Below, in pieces: positions 57,678 through 64,000 of a stretch of 64,000 nt of DNA; the first letter of the stretch is position 1; each line of letters begins with the position of its first letter. The notes beneath the pieces were generated by a model. The model made no database searches, was not told the DNA's origin, and worked only from the letters and a program-made list of their open reading frames with translations. The DNA comes from Silvania confinis (GTDB taxonomy: Bacteria > Pseudomonadota > Gammaproteobacteria > Enterobacterales > Enterobacteriaceae): contig NZ_JAMGZJ010000061.1 of NCBI RefSeq assembly GCF_025564085.1, positions 1 to 64,000 of the forward strand. Direction: 5' to 3'. The position numbers were made by a program, and so were the translations under genes.

Positions 57678-57814
57678 TTTTAACCCTGATGTCTTTTAAG
57701 CGCCAGCGAGCGGGTGTTAATTTGAACAACCGATCACAACACCGGCAATAAAGCGCTGGATTTTTGCAAGCTGCGTCGCAATCCAACAGAATATGGCAAT
57801 ATGCACAACTCATT

Positions 57815-57830
57815 ATGATTGCGCTAACAT
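57815..57830. promoter_or_regulatory. Operator O2 of the talarate operon
   Basis: ATGATTGCGCTAACAT; its TGCGCTAACATTTTTA stretch repeats that at O1. Centre-to-centre distance to O1 is 153 bases, allowing a repression loop. It is about 80 bases upstream of the regulator start. Confidence 0.65.
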
Positions 57831-57908
57831 TTTTAGGCGGGCCGTTTCGATAAGCTGCTGATTTTGCGCTGTTAACGCGCGCGCCTGCTGGCAATGACTC
57901 GGAGCATC

Positions 57909-58961
57909 ATGAATAATGCGTTAACGCATCCCGCTATCACCACCAGGCTAACCACTTTGAAGAGTCCGAAACCGTCAAACGCCCCTACGCTGGAAGATGT
58001 TGCCCGCCACGCCGGACTGTCGCCGATGACGGTCAGCCGGGCGCTGAATAACCCGCAGGTGGTGCGCCCGAAAACGGTGGAGAAGGTGATGCAGGCCGTG
58101 CGCGCAACCGGGTATATCCCCAATGCGCTGGCCGGTGGGCTGGCGTCCCGGCGCAGCAAGCTGATTGCTGTGGTGGTGCCGCAAATCAATAACAACATGT
58201 TTGTCGATACCATCCAGGCGCTGAGCGATGAGCTGGCGCTGCGCGGTTATCATATTTTGCTGAGCGTCACCGGCTACAGCGAACAGACCGAAGCCGATCT
58301 GGTGGCGACGCTGCTGTCGCGCCGCCCGGATGGCGTGGTGCTCACCGGTATTCATCACTCCGCAGAGATGAAAAAAGTCATTTTCAACGCCGCCATTCCG
58401 GTGGTCGAAATCTGGGATCTGACCCCAACGCCGCTCGACATGCTGGTGGGCTTCTCGCATGAAAAAGTCGGCCAGGCCACGGCAGAGTATTTATTGCAGG
58501 CGGGATATCGTCGCCCAGGATTGCTGTGGACCCCGGATCGGCGCGCCGACCAGCGCAAGCATGGGCTGAGCGAGACGTTTAAACGCCAGGGCATTACTGC
58601 GTTACCGCAAATTGATGTGCCGCTGCCCGCGTCGCTGGCACTGGGCCGCGAAGGACTGACCCGTTTGTTCGCCGACGGCGAGTTTGATGTGATTGTCTGC
58701 AGCTCCGATACGCTGGCGCAGGGGGCGATCATGGAAGCGGAAAGTCGTGGATTAACCGTTCCGCAGGATATCGCGGTAATCGGCTTTGGCGATCTGGATT
58801 TTGCCGCCAGCAATCGCCCGGCGATCACCACCGTCAGCGTTGACCGGCGGGCAATCGGTCAACACGCCGCGACGCTGCTGGCCGACCGCATCGAACATAT
58901 TCCGCGTGAGGAAGCCATCATTGATATCGGCTTCCATCTGGTGAAACGGCAATCTGCCTGA
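57909..58961 (+). CDS. LacI-family regulator of talarate/galactarate catabolism
   Basis: A 350-residue repressor with a LacI helix-turn-helix (TLEDVARHAGLSPMTVSRALNNPQVV) after an N-terminal extension of about 28 residues, the hinge helix region PNALAGGLASRRSK, and a periplasmic-binding-protein-like ligand domain similar to GntR of E. coli (VVEIWDLTPTPLDMLVGFSHEKVG). Divergent to the dehydratase and flanked by two matching operators, so it most likely senses a sugar acid and controls both directions. Start at 57909 follows GGAGCATC; ATG 57894 is an alternative. Convergent with the HEPN-like gene, one base apart. Confidence 0.9.
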   Translation: MNNALTHPAITTRLTTLKSPKPSNAPTLEDVARHAGLSPMTVSRALNNPQVVRPKTVEKVMQAVRATGYIPNALAGGLASRRSKLIAVVVPQINNNMFVDTIQALSDELALRGYHILLSVTGYSEQTEADLVATLLSRRPDGVVLTGIHHSAEMKKVIFNAAIPVVEIWDLTPTPLDMLVGFSHEKVGQATAEYLLQAGYRRPGLLWTPDRRADQRKHGLSETFKRQGITALPQIDVPLPASLALGREGLTRLFADGEFDVIVCSSDTLAQGAIMEAESRGLTVPQDIAVIGFGDLDFAASNRPAITTVSVDRRAIGQHAATLLADRIEHIPREEAIIDIGFHLVKRQSA

Positions 58962-58962
58962 C

Positions 58963-60558
58963 TCAGCGGATCACCTCATAAATCGCGGTCTGGATGGTCT
59001 GCCATTTTTTAGCACTGCCATCCGGCTGCGCCTGCGCCCGCCGCGTCGCCTGATCCATATCGCGACGTTGACGTTCCACCACCGCCGGTACGGTACAGAA
59101 TGCGTGTAAATACTCCTCGCGCAGAGGGGTCAACGCTTCACCTGCGGCCATGGCATGGCTCAGGGTGGTTATAAACTGGCGGCAGGGCTTCTCTTCGGTC
59201 ATTTGCAGGCGATAGCGCATCAGCACATCCAGCACCTCGGCATTGCCGACGGCGAGCGAGCGCTCAGTCCAGGAGAGCTTCCAGTCCATCCCCGCTTTGA
59301 GAAACAGCAGCGTCACCCGGGTGTCGTTGCGGTCGATCGCCGAGCGGAAGTTATTCTCATCCCAGGTGATGCCCATCTGGTCCAGCGTCCCCCGGGATGT
59401 CGGGGCATCACGTATCTCTTCCACTACCGTCGACACCGGCGTCGAGGTTGTTGCTGCCTGGGCGGGCTCATTGCCGTCGCTGATGAGCCACACTCCCCCG
59501 ATCAGCATGGCAATAACCATCACTCCGACGGCACCCCAGAGCCCGACGGAAATCAGGTAATCGCGTTGCTCGGGCGTACGTTCTGGCCGACGTCTCGGTT
59601 TATCGATGGTGTCGCGGACTTCAAAAATATCGTCCCCGCTGGCTTTGCGCTTTTTCCGCGCCGTCTCCCAAAAAGCGTGTACCTCACTGGCCCCTTCGGC
59701 CAACAGTCCTGCCGGATTGACCCGCGTGCGGCCCTCCTCGAATGCGCGCTGAACGGGGCCCGCAATCTGCCGATAGTAATTATCCAGCAGCAGGGTTTGC
59801 GCAGTACTCAGGGGCTGCTGGGCGATAATCTTATTGCGGATCACCCGCAGGTCATCAAGGAAGGTTTGCAGCGTTTTGCGCGGCTCCACCAGCAGGGTCA
59901 GCGTGGACGGGTCGTTAAACAGCGGCGCATACGAGCGGGAGAACTCTTTTTTATCCACCAGCATCAGGGCCAGCTCGCTGAACAACATGCCACTGAGCAC
60001 GTCGTTGCGTTCGCCCTGCCGCAACCAGCGGCGCACCTTATCGGCGCTGAACAGCGTTTTCAGGTGGTTATTCAGCCGCACAGGATCGGGCCATGCCTGA
60101 ATAATAAGCCCCTTGATCATCATTTCCAGCGCCCGCACCTGCTTTTGCGCCTGCTGCTGCTGATCCGGGTCGCTGTCGCCGAGTTCCGTGCTGTAGGTCA
60201 GCAGCGGTTGCTGCAGGCGCAGATGCTCAAGCGAAGTGACGAAGCGCGTTGCGGCGATCAGCTGATTATCACTGACCTCCTGCCCGCTTTCGTACTGCGG
60301 CACCCGCTGCTGCAACAGCCGCAGCTGCAGGGTGAACTGGGATAATTCTGCGTCATTCAGGTTGAGTCGCTTTGCGACCGCCGCCCATCCCCCCAGGCCC
60401 AGTCGAGCCGTATCGAGCTGTTCCAGGAACCAGCGCGGATCTTTGCCTTCGGTGACGTGCACCTTTAACAGGAGCAATATCTCTACCGAGGCCTGACGAA
60501 TAATGCCCAGACAGCGTTCAAACTGTTCGCGGATCGGGTGCGATTGACCGAGGATCAT
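58963..60558 (-). CDS. HEPN-like domain membrane protein (STY4199-type)
   Basis: A 531-residue protein I recognise only loosely as the STY4199-type HEPN family. The N-terminal 300 residues are all-helical and soluble; a HEPN-like helix pair is near 200-270 (FLDDLRVIRNKIIAQ). The ribonuclease motif R-X4-6-H is not complete: RNKIIA has no histidine, so RNase activity is doubtful. A basic stretch (ARKKRKASGDD, KPRRRPERTPEQR) precedes one membrane segment at about 337-360, then a 170-residue C-terminal domain on the other side with two cysteines. Start at 60558 follows AAGGAAA; ATG 60561 is possible. Function unknown. Confidence 0.65.
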   Translation of the reverse strand: MILGQSHPIREQFERCLGIIRQASVEILLLLKVHVTEGKDPRWFLEQLDTARLGLGGWAAVAKRLNLNDAELSQFTLQLRLLQQRVPQYESGQEVSDNQLIAATRFVTSLEHLRLQQPLLTYSTELGDSDPDQQQQAQKQVRALEMMIKGLIIQAWPDPVRLNNHLKTLFSADKVRRWLRQGERNDVLSGMLFSELALMLVDKKEFSRSYAPLFNDPSTLTLLVEPRKTLQTFLDDLRVIRNKIIAQQPLSTAQTLLLDNYYRQIAGPVQRAFEEGRTRVNPAGLLAEGASEVHAFWETARKKRKASGDDIFEVRDTIDKPRRRPERTPEQRDYLISVGLWGAVGVMVIAMLIGGVWLISDGNEPAQAATTSTPVSTVVEEIRDAPTSRGTLDQMGITWDENNFRSAIDRNDTRVTLLFLKAGMDWKLSWTERSLAVGNAEVLDVLMRYRLQMTEEKPCRQFITTLSHAMAAGEALTPLREEYLHAFCTVPAVVERQRRDMDQATRRAQAQPDGSAKKWQTIQTAIYEVIR

Positions 60559-60706
60559 CATTTTCCTTTAACTGCTGCGCCAACGTATTAAGGGTCGGTC
60601 TGAAAACCGCTTTTTCTTTTAGTTATATCGGGTTAAACATACCCGAGAAAAAGTACAATTACAGTGACACTGTTAAAATCATTTACAAAAGCTATGGGAG
60701 GATGAC

Positions 60707-61243
60707 ATGCCTGTTCTGCACACCCCACGCTTAACCTGCTCCCCGCTGCAGGCAGCCGATTGGCCCTTTTTCCTTGCACTCCAGCAGCACCCGGACGTCA
60801 TGCGCTATGTGGCAGAAGCCCGCCCGGAGGCCGCCATTCGCGAAGCCTTTACGCCCCGACTGGCAGAGTGGACGCCAGGCAGCGCCCACTGGCTGTGCCT
60901 GCTGGTGCGTGATAACGCCCATAACATGCCGCTGGGGGTCACGGGATATATTCATCGGGAGGATGATTGCGCCGAAGTGGGATTTTTATTCGCCCCGCAG
61001 GCGCAGGGAAAAGGCTACGGTCTGGAGTCCCTCAGGGCGGTGTGTGATTACGCCTTTACCCATGGCGGGATCCGCCGCTTAACCGCCACGGTAACGGTAG
61101 GCAATCTGGCCTCGCGCCGAGTGCTGGAAAAAGCGGGATTTGTGCTGGAAGGCGAACTGCGCGAAAGCTACTGGCTGGCAGGCCAATGGCATAACGACTG
61201 GCTGTTTGGCCTGCTGAAAAAAGAGTACGCCCCGGCGAAATAG
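60707..61243 (+). CDS. GNAT-family acetyltransferase (RimJ/RimL type)
   Basis: A 178-residue acetyltransferase. The acetyl-CoA loop is QAQGKGYGLESLRAVCDYAF, followed by NLASRRVLEKAGFVLEGELRESYWLAGQWHNDWLFGLL, the pattern of RimJ/RimL enzymes that acetylate ribosomal-protein N-termini; the substrate here is not known. Start at 60707 follows GGGAGGATGAC. Divergent from the HEPN-like gene and convergent with the SDR gene. Confidence 0.9.
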   Translation: MPVLHTPRLTCSPLQAADWPFFLALQQHPDVMRYVAEARPEAAIREAFTPRLAEWTPGSAHWLCLLVRDNAHNMPLGVTGYIHREDDCAEVGFLFAPQAQGKGYGLESLRAVCDYAFTHGGIRRLTATVTVGNLASRRVLEKAGFVLEGELRESYWLAGQWHNDWLFGLLKKEYAPAK

Positions 61244-61273
61244 CGTGCTGCGGGGATCCCTCCCCGGCATGCT

Positions 61274-62032
61274 TTACAGGAACATTCCCCCGGATACTTC
61301 GATCCGCTGCGCATTCATCCAGCCCAGCTCGTCGCTCAACAGCGCCGCGATCGCATCGCCAATATCGTCCGGCAGCCCGACGCGCCCCAGCGCCGTCTGC
61401 CCGGCAATGTGTTGGTTAATCTCCGCATTATCGCGCACCCGTCCGCCACCAAAATCGGTCTCAATGGCCCCAGGCGCGATAATATTGGCGGTGATCCCCC
61501 GTGCGCCCAGCTCTTTTGCCTGGTAACGCGTGAGCACTTCCATCGCCCCTTTCATCGCCGCATAGGTACTGGAACCCGGCTGGGCAAAGCGCGCCAGCCC
61601 GGAGGAGACATTCAGGATCCGCCCACCGTTGTTGATAAGCGGGAGCAGGCGCTGGGTCAGGAAGAACGGGCCTTTAAAGTGGATGTTCAGCATCTCATCG
61701 AACTGCGCTTCGGTGGTTTCGGCAAAGGGGGTGTATAAACCGGTGCCAGCATTGTTCAATAGATAATCGAAGGTGTCGCGTTGCCACAGGGTGCGCAGTT
61801 TTTCGCCAACCTGATCGGCAAACGCATCAAAGCCCGCCACATCGCCGACGTTCAGCTGGATTGCTACTGCCTTTACCCCTTTCTGCTCAATTTCATGCAC
61901 CACATCCAGCGCTTCCTGCTGGCTGCGATTCCAGGTCAGGATAATTCCGACGCCCTTCGCGGCAAGCTTCAGCGCCGCGTTTTTACCGAGCCCGCGGCTG
62001 CCGCCCGTCACTAATGCAATACGTTCAGTCAT
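61274..62032 (-). CDS. SDR family oxidoreductase
   Basis: A 252-residue short-chain dehydrogenase: TGGSRGLGKNAAL cofactor motif, NNAGTGL, NVSSGLARFAQPGSSTYAAMKGA with catalytic serine, tyrosine and lysine. Substrate unknown. ATG at 62032 follows GAGGTTTCTT; the frame continues upstream through the divergent promoter region to 62119 and is rejected. It is divergent from a LysR-type regulator gene, a typical arrangement for a regulator and its target. Confidence 0.9.
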   Translation of the reverse strand: MTERIALVTGGSRGLGKNAALKLAAKGVGIILTWNRSQQEALDVVHEIEQKGVKAVAIQLNVGDVAGFDAFADQVGEKLRTLWQRDTFDYLLNNAGTGLYTPFAETTEAQFDEMLNIHFKGPFFLTQRLLPLINNGGRILNVSSGLARFAQPGSSTYAAMKGAMEVLTRYQAKELGARGITANIIAPGAIETDFGGGRVRDNAEINQHIAGQTALGRVGLPDDIGDAIAALLSDELGWMNAQRIEVSGGMFL

Positions 62033-62151
62033 AAGAAACCTCATTTCTGCTGTTGTGTTGATTGAGAAAGAGCTTATTAGGTGATAGAAAATCAATAAAT
62101 ATGGCAAATCGCACTTCACTGTTTCATCACCAACAACAATGAGCGCAACCT

Positions 62152-63051
62152 ATGGATAAAATTCACGCAATGCAGCTGTTTATTCGCGTCGCGGAACTGG
62201 AGAGTTTTTCCCGCGCGGCAGACTCAATGGGCCTTCCTAAAGGTAGCGTATCGCGCCAGATCCAGGCCCTGGAGAACGGGCTCGGCGCCCAGTTGCTGCA
62301 CCGGACAACCCGCCGCGTCAGCCTGACGCAGGACGGAATGGTCTACTACGAGCGGGCCAAAGATCTGCTCGCTAATCTGGATGAACTGGATGGTCTTTTT
62401 TTGCACGACCCTGCAAGCGTCAGCGGACGACTGCGGGTGGATATGCCAGCGGGCGTTGCGCGAAATTTAGTCATCCCGCGACTGCCGCTCTTTTTACAGC
62501 AATACCCCGGCATCGAGCTGGAGCTGAGCAGCAGCGATCGGCTGGTCGATGTTGTCCGCGAAGGGTTTGACTGCGTGGTGCGCGTCGGCACGCTGAAAGA
62601 TTCCGGGTTGATTGCCCGCCCGCTCGGCAAGCTGTCGGTGATTAACTGCGCCAGCCCTGATTATCTGACGCGTTTTGGCTATCCCGACGGACTGGATGAT
62701 TTGGCCTCCCACGCGGTGGTGCATTACTCCACCCACCTTGGCACCCGTCCGCAGGGCTTTGAGTATTACGACGGTGAGACCAGTCACTGGGTTAAAACGG
62801 GCGGCATCCTGACGGTAAACAGTACCGAGACTTACCACGCCTCGGCGCTGGCCGGGCTGGGGATTATTCAGGTCCCACGCGTTGGCGTACGTGATTCGCT
62901 GCGCGCCAAAAAGCTGCAGGAAATCCTGCCGCAATACCGCGCCAGGCCGATGCCGGTCTCACTGATTTATCCCCATCGTCGCAACCTCTCTCGCCGGGTG
63001 CATCTGTTTATGGCGTGGCTTACGGAGATCATGAAAACCTACGTGGACTGA
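62152..63051 (+). CDS. yhjC: LysR-family transcriptional regulator YhjC
   Basis: A 299-residue LysR-type regulator with an N-terminal winged helix (MDKIHAMQLFIRVAELESFSRAADSMGLPKGSVSRQIQALE) and an effector-binding domain of the CrgA/YhjC group. It is the same length as E. coli YhjC and shares its neighbour yhjD, although the yhjB gene of E. coli is replaced by a divergent SDR gene. Likely controls that SDR gene from the 119-base shared region; a T-N11-A site was not pinned down. Confidence 0.88.
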   Translation: MDKIHAMQLFIRVAELESFSRAADSMGLPKGSVSRQIQALENGLGAQLLHRTTRRVSLTQDGMVYYERAKDLLANLDELDGLFLHDPASVSGRLRVDMPAGVARNLVIPRLPLFLQQYPGIELELSSSDRLVDVVREGFDCVVRVGTLKDSGLIARPLGKLSVINCASPDYLTRFGYPDGLDDLASHAVVHYSTHLGTRPQGFEYYDGETSHWVKTGGILTVNSTETYHASALAGLGIIQVPRVGVRDSLRAKKLQEILPQYRARPMPVSLIYPHRRNLSRRVHLFMAWLTEIMKTYVD

Positions 63052-63104
63052 AGGCAGGCTATAATTCTACAGACCTGCCGCTAAAAAATAAGGAAATGCC
63101 CGTA

Positions 63105-64000
63105 ATGCCGGAAGACAACCAGCAACGTCCGACTCAGGAACTGGACTACGAGCCCATTAAGAAACTGGACACCCGCCCGCCTCAGGCGCAGACCGATACT
63201 GAGGCCAAAATTACTGCCGTGCGTAAAACAGGCAGTCTGCTGGACAAAGCGAAGGACCTCGTCCAGCTGATTCAGCAGCGGCCGATGATTGCCCACCTGC
63301 TGCGCGCCGCCGAGCGTTTTAACGATCGGCTGGGCAATCAGTTTGGTGCCGCCATCACTTACTTCTCCTTTTTATCGATGATCCCGATCCTGATGCTCTC
63401 CTTTGCCGCAGCAGGTTTTATTCTGGTCTCGCACCCGACGCTGCTGCAGGACATTTTCGATAAAATTCTGCAAAACGTCAGCGACCCGACGCTGGCCACC
63501 ACCCTGAAAAGCACCATCAGCACCGCTGTCCAGCAGCGCACCACGGTGGGGATTGTCGGGCTGCTGGTGGCGCTCTACTCCGGCATTAACTGGATGGGCA
63601 ACCTGCGCGAGGCGATCCGCGCCCAGTCGCGCGATGTCTGGGAGCGCACGGCGCAGGATCAGGAGAAAATCTGGACCAAATATCTGCGCGATTTCATCTC
63701 GCTAATTGGCCTGCTGGTGGCGCTGATCATCACCCTCTCTATTACCTCTGCGGCGGGGTCGGCACAGCAGATGATCATCTCGGCGCTGTACCTCGACACC
63801 ATCGAGTGGCTGAAACCGGTCTGGTCTCTGGTGGGGCTGAGTATCTCGATTCTGGCCAACTACCTGCTGTTTTTCTGGATTTTCTGGCGTCTGCCGCGTC
63901 ATCGCCCACGCCGTAAGGCGTTAATCCGGGGCACATTCATCGCCGCCATTGGTTTTGAGATTATCAAAATCGTGATGACCTATACGCTGCCTTCGCTAGT
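63105..64000 (+). CDS. yhjD: Inner-membrane protein YhjD (partial)
   Basis: First 298 codons of a YihY/BrkB-family membrane protein; the window ends inside the gene. It has a longer hydrophilic N-terminus (about 55 residues) than E. coli YhjD, then AITYFSFLSMIPILMLSFAAAGFIL and further membrane segments nearly identical to E. coli. A mutant YhjD relieved the lethality of Kdo-free LPS in E. coli, so it may take part in lipid A transport. Start 63105 is preferred over 63096 by spacing from AAGGAA. Confidence 0.93.
   Translation, partial: MPEDNQQRPTQELDYEPIKKLDTRPPQAQTDTEAKITAVRKTGSLLDKAKDLVQLIQQRPMIAHLLRAAERFNDRLGNQFGAAITYFSFLSMIPILMLSFAAAGFILVSHPTLLQDIFDKILQNVSDPTLATTLKSTISTAVQQRTTVGIVGLLVALYSGINWMGNLREAIRAQSRDVWERTAQDQEKIWTKYLRDFISLIGLLVALIITLSITSAAGSAQQMIISALYLDTIEWLKPVWSLVGLSISILANYLLFFWIFWRLPRHRPRRKALIRGTFIAAIGFEIIKIVMTYTLPSL

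Noticed and set aside
59155-60345. 396-codon plus-strand ORF opposite the HEPN-like gene
   Set aside because: The minus-strand gene has a good ribosome site, coherent domains and a membrane segment; the opposite frame is His/Gln-rich with no recognisable domain.

Overview
The window is chromosomal DNA from a member of the Enterobacteriaceae. Gene content and order follow the E. coli/Salmonella backbone closely: livJ–rpoH–ftsXEY–rsmD–yhhL–yhhM–yhhN–zntA, tusA–yhhQ–dcrB–yhhS–yhhT, acpT, yhiN–pitA–uspB–uspA, rsmJ–prlC–rlmJ–gor, treF, yhjC–yhjD. Protein sequences are near those of E. coli, but several slots carry different cargo (TRAP transporter, polyene-type cluster, cus operon, talarate genes). 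This fits Enterobacter, Leclercia, Lelliottia or Citrobacter relatives. The genus cannot be fixed from the sequence alone.

Layout. 1-122: right end of an insertion sequence that cuts an intergenic repeat behind livJ. 179-8153: backbone transport, heat-shock sigma factor, division/secretion genes and rRNA methylation. 8161-10416: zinc-responsive promoter and zntA. 10483-13285: an inserted TRAP transporter. 13522-17632: tusA to yhhT, with a preQ1-I-type riboswitch before yhhQ.

18112-32197: a 17-gene, tightly overlapping operon encoding a type II fatty-acid/polyketide line. It holds a ketosynthase/chain-length-factor pair, a second ketosynthase, a ketoreductase, two dehydratases, two acyl carrier proteins, an acyl-activating enzyme, acyl- and glycosyltransferases, a thioesterase and a LolA/MMPL/lipoprotein export set. 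It ends with its phosphopantetheinyl transferase AcpT. It resembles aryl-polyene clusters but has no ammonia lyase or methyltransferase.

32256-33804: a lone short-chain dehydrogenase and a HAD phosphatase. 33787-42311: the complete copper/silver system cusCFBA–cusRS with a CusR box. 42301-51750: backbone genes yhiN to gor. 51770-53089: a small AT-rich islet between gor and treF with two divergent unfamiliar genes, a pentapeptide-repeat-like protein and a caspase-like cysteine-protease candidate. 53326-64000: treF, an L-talarate/galactarate catabolic unit (permease, dehydratase, LacI-type regulator, paired operators), a HEPN-like membrane protein, an acetyltransferase, an SDR/LysR divergent pair and the start of yhjD.

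No tRNA, rRNA, CRISPR array or prophage was seen. Comparisons with E. coli, Salmonella and Xenorhabdus are from memory of those families, not from a search.
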